Positions 25,413 through 34,547 of a stretch of DNA of 64,000 bases are shown here, one piece after another. Numbering within the stretch: position 1 is the stretch's first letter; the number at the start of each line of letters is the position of its first letter. The DNA is from DATFFO01 sp963772815 (GTDB lineage: Bacteria; Actinomycetota; Acidimicrobiia; Spongiisociales; ZC4RG35). The notes beneath the pieces were generated by a model. It had not been told where the DNA came from. It was given only the letters and a program-made list of their open reading frames with translations, and did no database searches. The stretch lies in assembly GCA_963772815.1 (NCBI GenBank), contig CAVYYV010000002.1:124001-188000 (forward strand), written 5' to 3'. A program made the position numbers and the translations under genes.

Positions 25413-25985
25413 TCAGCCCCGCGGGGCGATGAAGTCCCAGATGCGGTCGGCCAGGGCCGTTTCGTCGAGCTCACCTTTGGGGTCGTACCAGCGCTCGAGG
25501 GCGTTGAGGATGGAAAGGACCATGATCCCGCCCATCTTGGGATCGATCGTCCAGTCCAGGGAGCCGTCTGCCAGGCCCTGGGCGATGGCGGCGCGGAACT
25601 CGGCCTCGTAGGCGTCTCTCGCCTTCACGATGTGGCGCCGGTGGGGTCGCTCCAGGAAGCGGGCCTCGTTGAGGAAGGTGCGCACCTCGTCGATGTGGTC
25701 GACCACCACGGCCACGTGCCCCCGGATCAGCACCCGCAGCCTTTCGGCACCTGTGCCATCGAGGGCGGCCGCTCGTTTGGCCACACCTTCGAACAGCTCG
25801 GCGCCTCGCTCAACGACCTCGACCAGCAGGTCCTCCTTGGAGGTCACGTGGGAGTAGAGCGACGATCCCAGCAACCCGAGCTCATTGCCGAGGTCGCGCA
25901 TGGACGTGCCGTGATAACCCCGCCCCGCGAACAGCCTTCCCGCCGCCGCCACCACGTCCTCCCGGCTGTTACGCGTGGTGGTCAT
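25413..25985 (-). CDS. TetR-family regulator, probable regulator of the paa operon
   Basis: A 190-residue TetR repressor. The N-terminal helix-turn-helix (about 8-55) reads VVAAAGRLFAGRGYHGTSMRDLGNELGLLGSSLYSHVTSKEDLL, a textbook TetR pattern. The C-terminal ligand domain resembles TetR_C_33-type acyl-CoA regulators (EARFLERPHR). It lies 18 bp after paaE in the same direction and seems to be the last gene of the paa operon. A 14-bp palindrome before paaA is a candidate operator. Phenylacetyl-CoA as effector is inferred. Confidence 0.82.
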   Translation of the reverse strand: MTTTRNSREDVVAAAGRLFAGRGYHGTSMRDLGNELGLLGSSLYSHVTSKEDLLVEVVERGAELFEGVAKRAAALDGTGAERLRVLIRGHVAVVVDHIDEVRTFLNEARFLERPHRRHIVKARDAYEAEFRAAIAQGLADGSLDWTIDPKMGGIMVLSILNALERWYDPKGELDETALADRIWDFIAPRG

Positions 25986-26003
25986 GGGCGGCGGCCTGGG
26001 GGG

Positions 26004-27098
26004 TCATACGTCGTAGTCCACGGCCACCTGGTCGGTGGTGGGGTGGGATTGGCAGGTGAGGATGTAGCCCGCCTCCAGCTCGGCGTCGGTGAGGGCGTAG
26101 TTCTTGTCCATCCGCACCTCGCCTTCCGTGAGGCGGGCTTTGCAGGTGGCACACATGCCGCCCTTGCAGGAGAAGGGCAGCTCGGTGCGAACCCGGCTCC
26201 CGGCATCGAGAATGGCCATCTCCGGGTCCATGCGGGTCTCGGTGGCCCGTCCGCCCAGGGTCACACGCAGCGAGACGGATCCCTGGATCTCTTTCGGCTC
26301 GGAGATCTGGGAGGGCTCCAGCGGACCGGCGAAGAACAGCTCGTCGTGGACGCGGTCGGAGCCCACGCCGTTGCCCTCGATGAACTTGCGGGCGGTGGCC
26401 ACCAGGTCGTAGGGCCCGCACAGGAACCACTCGTCTACCGAGTCGGCGTCTACCACCGTCGAGAAGAGCCGTTCCAGCTTCCCGGCATCGATCCGCCCCG
26501 CATACAGATCCACGTCGGGGGTCTCGCGGGAAAGTACGTGGATCAGGTGGAAACGGTCGGGGTAGCTGTCCTTGAGCCCCTCGATCTCGTCCAGGAACAT
26601 GATCGAGTTTGCACTGCGGTTTCCGAGTATCACCGTCCAACGGCTGTGGGGCTCCGACTCGAGCGTCGTCGAGACGAGCGACAGCACAGGGGTGATCCCT
26701 GATCCGGCCGCGATCGCGGCGTAGTGGCGGGACAGGGACGGGTCGGGGTCGATGGTGAACTCCCCCACCGGCGGCATGACCTCCAGCACCGCGCCCTCCC
26801 GGAGCTCGGAGGTGGCCCAGGTCGAGAAGAGCCCCCCTTCCAGGCGCTTCACACCCACCCGCAAGGCGCCGGTGTTGGCGTTGGCGCACACCGAGTAGCT
26901 CCGGCGGACGTCGTGGTCGTCGATTTCGGCTTTCACCGTGACGTGCTGGCCGGGCAGGTAACGGAAGCGGTCGGCCAGATCCTCCGGCACCTCGAACGTG
27001 ACCGCCACCGCATCTTCGGTGAGGCGATCCAGGGAGGCCACGCTGAGCGGATAGAACTCGACGGAGGTGGAGGTGACCGTGGAGGTGGGGCGGGGCAC
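26004..27098 (-). CDS. paaE: Phenylacetyl-CoA epoxidase reductase subunit PaaE
   Basis: NAD(P)H:ferredoxin-type reductase supplying electrons to the PaaAC oxygenase, 364 residues. An FAD-binding domain (RRSYSVCAN, about 65-73), an NAD-binding domain (AAGSGITPVLSL, about 131-142) and a C-terminal plant-type 2Fe-2S domain with CKGGMCATC (about 311-319) plus a fourth Cys in ILTCQSHP are visible. GTG 27098 is chosen: it shares its G with the paaD stop (TAGTG) and gives the family length, although the frame is open further upstream. Confidence 0.92.
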   Translation of the reverse strand: MPRPTSTVTSTSVEFYPLSVASLDRLTEDAVAVTFEVPEDLADRFRYLPGQHVTVKAEIDDHDVRRSYSVCANANTGALRVGVKRLEGGLFSTWATSELREGAVLEVMPPVGEFTIDPDPSLSRHYAAIAAGSGITPVLSLVSTTLESEPHSRWTVILGNRSANSIMFLDEIEGLKDSYPDRFHLIHVLSRETPDVDLYAGRIDAGKLERLFSTVVDADSVDEWFLCGPYDLVATARKFIEGNGVGSDRVHDELFFAGPLEPSQISEPKEIQGSVSLRVTLGGRATETRMDPEMAILDAGSRVRTELPFSCKGGMCATCKARLTEGEVRMDKNYALTDAELEAGYILTCQSHPTTDQVAVDYDV

Positions 27099-27577
27099 TA
27101 AATCTCCTTGAAGTGGTCGAAGGGCTCCCCACAGTTCTCGCACACCATCAGCGCCTTGCAGGCGGTGGAGCCGAAAGCCGCCACGACCCGAGTGGAGGCT
27201 TCCCGACAGCGGGGACAAAGGATGGGCTGGGAGGAGACCTCGCTCAGATCGCGGGGCGGGGCTATGCCCGCCTCGTCCAGCTTGCGACGACCCTCGGCGC
27301 TGATGTCGTCGGTCGTCCAGGGAGGGGAGAGCTCGGTTTCGACCCGCGTCCCCTCGAATCCGGCGTTGTGCAGCGCCTCGACGATCGAATCCCGGATCAC
27401 CTCGGTGGCCGGGCATCCCGAGTAGGTGGGGGTGACGGTCACCGTCACATTCCCTTGCTCGTCGAGATCCACCCGGCGCAGGATCCCCAGCTCCTCGATG
27501 GTCACGAAGGGCAGCTCAGGGTCTTCCACGCTGGCCGCCACCGCCCAGGCGTTGGCTCTTGCCTTCAGCGTGCTCAC
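27098..27577 (-). CDS. paaD: Phenylacetyl-CoA epoxidase subunit PaaD (MIP18 family)
   Basis: A 159-residue protein of the PaaD branch of the MIP18/SufT family, required for maturation of the epoxidase system. The MIP18 domain shows VEDPELPFVTIEELGILRRV (about 19-38) and TPTYSGCPAT with the conserved Cys. A C-terminal zinc-ribbon-like part has CPRCRE and CENCGE. GTG 27577 overlaps the paaC stop (GTGA), which fixes the start despite an open frame upstream. Confidence 0.88.
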   Translation of the reverse strand: MSTLKARANAWAVAASVEDPELPFVTIEELGILRRVDLDEQGNVTVTVTPTYSGCPATEVIRDSIVEALHNAGFEGTRVETELSPPWTTDDISAEGRRKLDEAGIAPPRDLSEVSSQPILCPRCREASTRVVAAFGSTACKALMVCENCGEPFDHFKEI

Positions 27578-28365
27578 CACATCGACCCCGGATAGGTTCG
27601 GGCCATCCACTGCATCTCGCCCAGCATGTGGCCCAGGGCCTCGCCGTGAAACCCCACCCGCCCGCCCAGGCGCTCGTAGTCGTCGCCGGGACGCTCCAGG
27701 CCCGCTTCGGCTAGTACCGCTTCGATCACGGAGGCCCAGGCCGGGCGGAGGCCGCAAGGGTCGATTCCGATCCCGGCCGACACCACAGCCTCGTCCACCC
27801 CGTCACCGACGAAGGGCTCGCCGGTGAAGCGCCACAGGCGGTCGATGGCCGCCTGTATACGGCGGTGGCTCTCGGGGGTGCCGTCGCCCAGGCGGATCAC
27901 CCAGGTGCTGGAGTGGCGCAGGTGGTAGTCGGCCTCTTTCTTGGCCTTGGCGGCGATTCCGGCCAACTGGGCATCGGACGAACCGGACAGCGCCTCCCAC
28001 AGTGGTACCTGGAAGGCGTCGACCAACAACTGGCGGGCCATCGTGTGGGCGAAGTCGCCGTTCGGCTGCTCGCACAGGATGAGGTTGAGGAACTCCCGCT
28101 CGGTCCGGGTCATGGCCAGGTCGTCCTCGGTCCGCCCCTTACCCTCGATCTCCCCGGCGTGAGTCAGCAGGTTCCGGGCCACACCCAGATGGTCGAGGCC
28201 GATGTTGCCCAGGGCGATGTCCTCTTCCAGGTCGGGACCGCGGCTGATCCACTCACCAAGCCGCTGGGCGAGGACGAGGTTGTCGTCCCCGAGCCGCAGC
28301 AGGTAGGCGAAGTGGGGATCGAGGGCCAGGCCCGGGGTCCCCTGTGGCGGTCCCGACACGGTCAC
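27574..28365 (-). CDS. paaC: Phenylacetyl-CoA epoxidase structural subunit PaaC
   Basis: Non-catalytic ferritin-like partner of PaaA, 263 residues. Characteristic stretches are YLLRLGDDNLVLAQRLGEWISRGPDLEEDIALGNIGLDHLG near the N-terminus, NGDFAHTMARQLLVDAF, and KEADYHLRHSSTWVIRLGDGTPES. It starts at GTG 28365, overlapping the paaB stop (GTGA), so stoichiometric translation with its neighbours is likely. Confidence 0.92.
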   Translation of the reverse strand: MTVSGPPQGTPGLALDPHFAYLLRLGDDNLVLAQRLGEWISRGPDLEEDIALGNIGLDHLGVARNLLTHAGEIEGKGRTEDDLAMTRTEREFLNLILCEQPNGDFAHTMARQLLVDAFQVPLWEALSGSSDAQLAGIAAKAKKEADYHLRHSSTWVIRLGDGTPESHRRIQAAIDRLWRFTGEPFVGDGVDEAVVSAGIGIDPCGLRPAWASVIEAVLAEAGLERPGDDYERLGGRVGFHGEALGHMLGEMQWMARTYPGSMW

Positions 28366-28697
28366 ATCTGCCCCACTTCATCGGGGATCTGGTAGTAGGT
28401 GGCTTGGCGATAGTCCTTGTGCGAGGCGTCGTAGAACTCGAGAGCCGCCTCGGGCTCAAAGGCATGTATCGCAGACGACGGGACCACCCAGATGCTCACT
28501 CCCTCCTGACGGCGGGTGTAGACGTCCCGAGCCGCCTGCAGCGCCGCTTCCGGGTCGGGAGCGTGCAACGAGCCGGAGTGGACATGGGACAGGCCACGCC
28601 GCTGGCGGACGAAGACTTCCCAGAGCGGATAGCCCTCCTCGGCATCGGAGTGGGTGGCGAATTCCTCGCCTGCGATATGGGGTACGTCGTAACTCAT
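28362..28697 (-). CDS. paaB: Phenylacetyl-CoA epoxidase subunit PaaB
   Basis: A 111-residue PaaB protein, which bridges the PaaAC heterodimers of the epoxidase complex. Family signatures are YPLWEVFVRQRRGLSHVHSGSLHAPDPEAALQAARDVYTRR (about 23-63) and SIWVVPSSAI. It is positioned between paaA (10-bp gap) and paaC (4-bp overlap), the usual paaABCDE order. Confidence 0.93.
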   Translation of the reverse strand: MSYDVPHIAGEEFATHSDAEEGYPLWEVFVRQRRGLSHVHSGSLHAPDPEAALQAARDVYTRRQEGVSIWVVPSSAIHAFEPEAALEFYDASHKDYRQATYYQIPDEVGQM

Positions 28698-28707
28698 GGA
28701 TCCGCTC

Positions 28708-29661
28708 CTATGCCACCTGGCGCCGGCGCCGTTTGGACTCGTATGCGCGGGCCGCTTCCCGAACCCAGGCGTTGTCTTCCCAGACCCCGACCTTGTGCTC
28801 GAGACGCTCCCGATTCATGGGCCCGTTGCCCTTCACCACCGACCAGAACTCGTCCCAGTCGATCTGGCCGAAGTCGTAGTGTCCCCGCTCTGCGTTCCAG
28901 CGCAGATCCGGGTCGGGGACTGACACGCCCAGAAAGTCGGCCTGGGGCACCGTCATGTCGACGAATTGCTGCCGCAGGGCATCATTGGACACCCGCTTGA
29001 TCTTCCAGGCCATCGACTGTGCCGTGTGATCCGACTCGGAGTCGTTGGGGCCGAACATCATCAGCGAGGGCCACCACCAGCGGTTGACCGCATCCTGAGC
29101 CATGGCCCTCTGTTGGTGGGTCCCCCGGCACAGGGTGAGGAGGATCTCGTAACCCTGTCGTTGATGGAACGACTCCTCCTTGCAGATCCGGACCATGGCC
29201 CGCGAGTAGGGGCCGTAGGAGCAGCGGGTCAGCATGACCTGATTGGTGATGGCAGCGCCGTCCACCAGCCAGCCGATCGCCCCCATGTCTGCCCATGTGA
29301 GAGCCGGGTAGTTGAAGATCGACGAGTACTTGTGCTTGCCATGGTGGAGGAGGTCCATCATCTGGTCCCGGCTGATGCCCAGGGTCTCGGCTGCCGAGTA
29401 GAGGTAGAGCCCATGGCCCGCCTCGTCCTGCACCTTGGCCATCAGGATGGCCTTGCGACGCAGGCTGGGGGCCCGTGAGATCCAGTTCCCCTCGGGCTGC
29501 ATCCCGATCACCTCGGAGTGCGCGTGTTGGGCGATCTGGCGAATCAACGTCTTGCGATAGCCGTCGGGCATCCAGTCCGTCGGCTCGATCTTGTCCTCGG
29601 CGTCGACGATGGCGTCGAATCGGGTCTGGGGGTCGATGACGGTGTCGGTCGAAGCCGCCAC
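28708..29661 (-). CDS. paaA: Phenylacetyl-CoA epoxidase catalytic subunit PaaA
   Basis: Catalytic diiron ferritin-like subunit that epoxidises phenylacetyl-CoA to the ring-1,2-epoxide, 317 residues. Carboxylate and His ligands are visible in MAKVQDEAGHGLYLYSAAE (E-x2-H pattern, about 74-92) and CKEESFHQRQGYEIL (E-x2-H again, about 160-174). The conserved start IDPQTRFDAIVDAEDKIEPTDWMPDGYRKTLIRQIAQHAHSEVIG is typical. It is the first gene of the operon, preceded by the AACGAACGTTCGTT palindrome. No paaK, paaG or paaZ lies in this window. Confidence 0.94.
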   Translation of the reverse strand: MAASTDTVIDPQTRFDAIVDAEDKIEPTDWMPDGYRKTLIRQIAQHAHSEVIGMQPEGNWISRAPSLRRKAILMAKVQDEAGHGLYLYSAAETLGISRDQMMDLLHHGKHKYSSIFNYPALTWADMGAIGWLVDGAAITNQVMLTRCSYGPYSRAMVRICKEESFHQRQGYEILLTLCRGTHQQRAMAQDAVNRWWWPSLMMFGPNDSESDHTAQSMAWKIKRVSNDALRQQFVDMTVPQADFLGVSVPDPDLRWNAERGHYDFGQIDWDEFWSVVKGNGPMNRERLEHKVGVWEDNAWVREAARAYESKRRRRQVA

Positions 29662-29697
29662 GCTTTCTCCTCGGTAGGTCGAGTCCCATCATAAGCC

Positions 29698-29711
29698 AAC
29701 GAACGTTCGTT
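29698..29711. promoter_or_regulatory. Candidate TetR operator upstream of paaA
   Basis: AACGAACGTTCGTT is a perfect 14-bp palindrome 36 bp upstream of the paaA start, in the divergent gap before the channel gene. Its form is typical of TetR-family operators, and the TetR gene at the operon end is the obvious candidate ligand-responsive repressor. Confidence 0.6.
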
Positions 29712-29807
29712 TGTGAACTGGGGAACCTTCCGGAACCCTGCACATCTTTCCCCGTCGCGGCTCCCAATCCGGCGCGAATCTCGTATCGTCCGGGTCGACA
29801 CGGGAGG

Positions 29808-30893
29808 ATGATGAGGAAGCGAGTGGCCGGCCTTTTCCAATCGGCCTTCTTGACCAGGGTCAGGTGGCATCTGCGGCGAGTGGCCGACAAGATGGACCGG
29901 CGCTTCTTCATGTCGCTCCTCGCCGGGCTGCTCATCATCTTGTCGGCCGTCTCGGTGGTGGTGTGGATCACCGAAACCGACCGAACGGGCGTTTCGCTGG
30001 GCGCAGCCTTCTACTGGTCTTTGACCACGGTCCTGGGCCAAGGCGACGCCTCCTATGTGTCGGGCCCGGTCGGCTGGGCCATGGGATGGCTTCTGGGGCT
30101 GTTCGGGGTGGCGATCGTGGCCACCATCACGGGCGCCCTGGTCGGGTTCGTGATCGATTTCCTACTGAAGGAAGGACAGGGAATGGGAGCTGCCGGATAT
30201 CGAGACCACATCATCGTGTGTGGCTGGAACACCACCGCCCGAGATCTGCTCGCCGAGCTGGCCACCGACGCCTACGACGGCGACGTGGTTCTCATGCACA
30301 GCGCCGATCACAGCCCGGCCGGGCACGGCGTGTACTACGTCAAGGGGGACACCACCAACGACGCCGACCTCAGGCGGGCCGGGATCATGGATGCCCGTTC
30401 GGCCATCGTGTGCCCGGCCGACGCCTCCAATGAGGCCGACATGCACTCGATTCTGACCGTCCTGGCCATCGAGACCCTGGCTCCCCAGGTTCGCACCGTG
30501 GTCGAGGTGAACAATCCCAACCACGTACAGCATTTCCGCCGGGCCCACGTCGACGAGATCCTGGTCACGTCCCGACTGGCCTCCCGGCTCCTGGCCCGCT
30601 CCGCCATCTACCCGGGCCTGAGCGAGCTCGTCACCGACATCGTCTCGGGCGGCACGGGATCGGAGCTGTACCGGGTCAAGCTACCCGAGGAGTGCGTCGG
30701 CAAGTCGATCGATGAGGTCTCGGCCATGATGCGGGCCAAGCACTCCGCCACCATCCTGGCGGTGTCTCGCAACGGCTCCACGTTCACCAATCCGGAAGCC
30801 GACTTCGCGGTAGCGATCGACGACGACCTGGTCGTCGTGGCCGAGTCGCTGGGAACCCTGCGCCCCCTGCGCCAATCCACGGCCTACGGCTGA
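29808..30893 (+). CDS. Ion channel-like protein with RCK (TrkA-N/TrkA-C) domains
   Basis: A 361-residue protein with two transmembrane helices (about 33-53 and 83-108) around a pore loop, then a TrkA-N Rossmann domain (HIIVCGWNTTARDLLAEL, about 132-149; VYYVKGDTTNDADLRRAGI) and a TrkA-C domain (about 275-350). This is the layout of RCK-gated potassium channels. The pore loop reads WSLTTVLGQGDASYVSG instead of the usual TxGYGD filter, so potassium selectivity is uncertain. Two consecutive ATGs (29808, 29811) could start it. It is divergent from paaA. Confidence 0.8.
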   Translation: MMRKRVAGLFQSAFLTRVRWHLRRVADKMDRRFFMSLLAGLLIILSAVSVVVWITETDRTGVSLGAAFYWSLTTVLGQGDASYVSGPVGWAMGWLLGLFGVAIVATITGALVGFVIDFLLKEGQGMGAAGYRDHIIVCGWNTTARDLLAELATDAYDGDVVLMHSADHSPAGHGVYYVKGDTTNDADLRRAGIMDARSAIVCPADASNEADMHSILTVLAIETLAPQVRTVVEVNNPNHVQHFRRAHVDEILVTSRLASRLLARSAIYPGLSELVTDIVSGGTGSELYRVKLPEECVGKSIDEVSAMMRAKHSATILAVSRNGSTFTNPEADFAVAIDDDLVVVAESLGTLRPLRQSTAYG

Positions 30894-30926
30894 TCCCCAG
30901 GCCCGGCCATCTTCTCGGCGTCATAG

Positions 30927-33704
30927 GTGATCCGTAAGCTCGGAGCCGTGCCCCCCCAGATCCCCTTCCCCGGCCCGGCGACGCTGGGACGCGGCCTGGT
31001 GGTCGAGCCCGGCGACCCGATTCCGGAGCCGGCCGCCTCCTGGCCCCGCCTCGCCATCGATCCCGACGTCCTGGCGGATCCCGGCGAAGCCCTCAACCGT
31101 CTCGACCACTTCTGGCGCCACCGCGTGCCGTCCGTGGTCGAGCTGGCCGTCCCGTTTGCGACGCTTCGGGAGCCGGAGTCCGCCTTCATCGCCCCCTATG
31201 CGCTCGAGCCCTCGTTCGAATTCACCAGAGAGCGGCTGCACTACCTGGTCTGGGTCAACCGCTATGACGGGAGGGGTGGTGAGCTGCGCTGGCACCACGG
31301 CGAGCGAGCCCTCCGGACGGGAGCCGAGCCCGCCACCGGGACCGATGGCGATGTGGCGGTAGGCGGTGAGCCTCGATGGGTGGATGGAGGGCCACGCACC
31401 TCCCGCACCGACGGCCTGGCCGTCGTCCACGTCGAGGCCGTCTGGTCGGACCGCCTGGACCCGGACCGCTCCCCCGCACCATCGTCCGATCTGGCGCCCG
31501 ATCAGTTGGTCGCAGTCACCCATCCCGGTGGCCCGGCCCGCATCATCGCCCCGGCCGGCTCGGGCAAGACCAGGGTGCTGACCGAGCGTTTCCACCACCT
31601 CGTCGTGGACCGAGGTTGGAACTCCGACTGTGTGACCGCCCTGGCATACAACCGCCGGGCCGCGGCCGAGATGCGCACCCGGTTGTCGGAGGCGGGCGAT
31701 ACCCACGTGCGAACCCTGCACGCCTTCGGCTACGAGATACTGGGCCGGGCCCGAAACGGCCGTCCCAGGTTGCTCGGAGAAAGAGACGTTCGACGCCTTC
31801 TGGACCGTCTGACTCCCGTCAAGCCCCGGGCCAACGAGGACGTTCACGCTCCGTACATCGAGGCTCTTTCCGAGGTACGGAGCGCCCTTCGCGCCCCCGA
31901 CGATGTCGAAGCCGAGCGCGACGACGTGCCCGGTCTGGCCGAGCTGTTCGAGCCGTACCGCCAGGCGATGACCAGCCAAGGAGCCATCGACCACGACGAG
32001 CAGATATACGGCGCCATAGAGGCCCTGCTCGGAGATGCGCGGCTGCGGTCCTGGGCCCAGTCCAGGTGCCGGCACCTGTTGGTGGATGAGTTCCAGGACC
32101 TCACCCCCGCCCATCTGCTCCTGGTTCGGCTCCTGGCCGCACCCTCATATGACGTGTTCGGAGTCGGGGACGACGACCAGGTCATATACGGCTACGCCGG
32201 CGCCACGCCGGAGTTCCTGATCGACTACCACAAGTTCTTCCCCGGTGCCGACCATCACCAGCTCGAGGTCAACTACCGGTGCCCCGCTCCGGTGGTCGAA
32301 GCGGCCACGACCCTGCTAAGCCACAACCGCCGCCGCGTCCCAAAGAAGACCCGGGCAGACTCCCGTTCCACCACCGGCCTCGAGACCATCCGGGTCCCGG
32401 AGTCCGACATGGGAAGCCAGCTCATCTCCGTCGTGTCGGACCTGGTCGATCGGGACGGTCCGTCCTCCGTGGCGGTGCTTTCCAGGGTCAATGTGGGGCT
32501 CCTCGTCCCCCAGATCAGCCTGATGGAGGCCGAGATCCCGGCTTCCACCGTGCTCGACGACACCCTCCTGCACAGGTCGGGGGTGCGGGCGGCCCTTGCC
32601 TGGCTTCGCCTCGCATCATCGGTGGCGCTGCACGAGCCCATGGAGGGATCCGACCTGGCGGAAGCAATTCGCCGCCCCCCTCGCAGCCTCTCCCCAGGGG
32701 TCCGCTCCGCCCTGGGCAACGGCTTCTGGACCATCGACCGTCTGGCCTCGTTCGCGGCCGGATCCAACGACACCCGCACCCGGGATCGGCTCGAGGGACT
32801 GGTCGATGATGTCTCCTACCTGGCGGCCATGGTCTCCGACCAAGCTTCGGTGGCCGATCAGCTGAGCGCCGTCCGCGACAGGATCGGCCTGGGCAGCGTG
32901 CTGGACCGCCTCGACAACTCCCGGGCCCACCCCACCGGCGGGCATTCCGACGATCTGGACGCTCTTATCGTTCTGGCTCACACCCATCCGCGAGTCGAGG
33001 CCTTCGAGCCGTGGCTCCGCTCCAGCCTCCAGCACCAGCAGCCCCATGGCGAGATCGTGAACCTCTCCACCGTCCATCGGGTCAAGGGACTCGAGTGGCC
33101 CCATGTCGTCGTCTGGGACGCATCTGTGGGGTTGATGCCTCACCGTCTGGCCTCCGACGTGGAGGAGGAGCGACGCATCTTCCATGTGGCGCTCACCCGC
33201 TGCTCGGAGACCGTCACCATCATCTCCCGGGCGGATTCGCCCTCCCCCTTCGTGGGTGAGTTGTACCGGCCCGCGACCGAGGAGGAGGCCAGGCGGCCCG
33301 TCTCGGACGAGGTGGAGGCCGAACCGGGCCTCGAGCTCACCTGGCAGGGCTATCGCGCCAGCGTTGTCTCGGTGGAGTCCAAGGCCGCCCTGGTTCGGGT
33401 GGGCAACGCCTCGCTGATCCGGGTTCCGTGGGGAGAGACGGTCACCGTAGGAGACAAGCGGGCCCGACTGGTCGAGCCGACAGGGCCCGGGCTCGACCAG
33501 GCGCTGCTGGACCGGCTCAAGGAGTGGCGGCGGAGGAGAGCCCAGGACGACGGGGTGCCCGCCTACGTCATCGCCCACGACGCCCACCTGGAGTCGATCG
33601 CCTCCCGACGACCCACGACACTCGAGGAGCTGGCCCGATGCGATGGGATCGGGCCCTCCCGTCTCGATCGCTACGGCGACGACCTCCTGGCCGTGGTGGG
33701 GTGA
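30927..33704 (+). CDS. UvrD/Rep-like DNA helicase with HRDC domain
   Basis: A 925-residue superfamily 1A helicase. The first 185 or so residues are an unassigned N-terminal region. Helicase motifs follow: Q/I with DQLVAVTHPGGPARIIAPAGSGKTRVL (Walker A about 210), LAYNRRAAAEM, LHAFG, Walker B VDEFQDLTP (about 390), GVGDDDQVIYGYAGA, NYRCPAPVVEA and STVHRVKGLEWPHVV. A C-terminal HRDC domain (about 850-925; PAYVIAHDAHLESIASRRPTTLEEL) suggests structured DNA binding. There are no AddAB-type nuclease residues. The GTG start at 30927 is the furthest upstream; GTG 30948 is the alternative. Confidence 0.88.
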   Translation: MIRKLGAVPPQIPFPGPATLGRGLVVEPGDPIPEPAASWPRLAIDPDVLADPGEALNRLDHFWRHRVPSVVELAVPFATLREPESAFIAPYALEPSFEFTRERLHYLVWVNRYDGRGGELRWHHGERALRTGAEPATGTDGDVAVGGEPRWVDGGPRTSRTDGLAVVHVEAVWSDRLDPDRSPAPSSDLAPDQLVAVTHPGGPARIIAPAGSGKTRVLTERFHHLVVDRGWNSDCVTALAYNRRAAAEMRTRLSEAGDTHVRTLHAFGYEILGRARNGRPRLLGERDVRRLLDRLTPVKPRANEDVHAPYIEALSEVRSALRAPDDVEAERDDVPGLAELFEPYRQAMTSQGAIDHDEQIYGAIEALLGDARLRSWAQSRCRHLLVDEFQDLTPAHLLLVRLLAAPSYDVFGVGDDDQVIYGYAGATPEFLIDYHKFFPGADHHQLEVNYRCPAPVVEAATTLLSHNRRRVPKKTRADSRSTTGLETIRVPESDMGSQLISVVSDLVDRDGPSSVAVLSRVNVGLLVPQISLMEAEIPASTVLDDTLLHRSGVRAALAWLRLASSVALHEPMEGSDLAEAIRRPPRSLSPGVRSALGNGFWTIDRLASFAAGSNDTRTRDRLEGLVDDVSYLAAMVSDQASVADQLSAVRDRIGLGSVLDRLDNSRAHPTGGHSDDLDALIVLAHTHPRVEAFEPWLRSSLQHQQPHGEIVNLSTVHRVKGLEWPHVVVWDASVGLMPHRLASDVEEERRIFHVALTRCSETVTIISRADSPSPFVGELYRPATEEEARRPVSDEVEAEPGLELTWQGYRASVVSVESKAALVRVGNASLIRVPWGETVTVGDKRARLVEPTGPGLDQALLDRLKEWRRRRAQDDGVPAYVIAHDAHLESIASRRPTTLEELARCDGIGPSRLDRYGDDLLAVVG

Positions 33705-33758
33705 TCCCCGTCTTGGCGCGCCATGCGGGGCGATTGTGCCGGGATTGCCGCGCCAGAG

Positions 33759-34547
33759 TCAGGACTCCAACGCCGCCCTGACGTCGGCGGGCACGACGGC
33801 GGCGGCCGGCATGCGGATGGGGGTGATGGAGATCACGCCGTCGTGGGCGGCGTCGATGTCGCTGCCCTCGACCGTTTCGAACTCAGTGATCCCGCCCCCG
33901 TAGCCGTGAACGAAGCGCCCCTCGCCCTCGGGGGTGAAGAGACGGTCGTAGCCCACCCGGGCGATGGTCGTGACGCGGCGGGGCGTGTTCTCTTCGGCGT
34001 CGAAAGGGACATTGACCGACACGACATCGGCGTAGCGATAGAGGCCCGATCGTTCCACCGCCTCGACCAGCACCACGGTCAGATCGGCCAAACGCTTCCA
34101 GCTCGGTTGTGAGTCGGGTGACTCTGCAAGGGCACGCCAAGCGTGCCAGTCGCTCATGGTGCCTGTCGACACAGCGACGGCCGGAATTCCCGAGATCCAG
34201 GCCTCGACTGCCGCACCCACGGTTCCCGACGACATCAGAAACCCGGCACCGTGGTTGTAACCCAGATTGATGCCCGACACCACCAGGTCCGGTGCGGGCC
34301 CTCCCAGCGAATGCACGCCCAACTGGACCGCGTCCGCCGGGTACCCGCTCGTGGTGAACATGGGCACCCCGCCCCGCTCGGTCTGAGAGAGGGTGACCGG
34401 CTCGAATCGGGTGATGGCCTTGCCCACCCAGGACCTCTCCTGATCCGGCACCACCACCGTGACCTCCCCCATTGAGCCCAACGCCCGCGCCAGCGGGACC
34501 AGGGCAGGAGCGTCGATCCCATCGTCGTTGGTGACCAGGATCCTCAA
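33759..34547 (-). CDS. surE: 5'/3'-nucleotidase SurE
   Basis: Metal-dependent nucleoside monophosphatase, 262 residues. The N-terminus RILVTNDDGIDAPAL holds the Asp-Asp metal ligands, PDQERSWVGKAIT carries the conserved Ser region, and SGINLGYNHGAGFLMSSGTVGAAVEA (about 90-115) the Asn ligand and substrate loop. A TTG at 34547 overlapping the previous stop (TTGA) fits the homology exactly and is chosen although it is a rare codon; no ATG or GTG lies nearby in frame. Confidence 0.9.
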   Translation of the reverse strand: MRILVTNDDGIDAPALVPLARALGSMGEVTVVVPDQERSWVGKAITRFEPVTLSQTERGGVPMFTTSGYPADAVQLGVHSLGGPAPDLVVSGINLGYNHGAGFLMSSGTVGAAVEAWISGIPAVAVSTGTMSDWHAWRALAESPDSQPSWKRLADLTVVLVEAVERSGLYRYADVVSVNVPFDAEENTPRRVTTIARVGYDRLFTPEGEGRFVHGYGGGITEFETVEGSDIDAAHDGVISITPIRMPAAAVVPADVRAALES

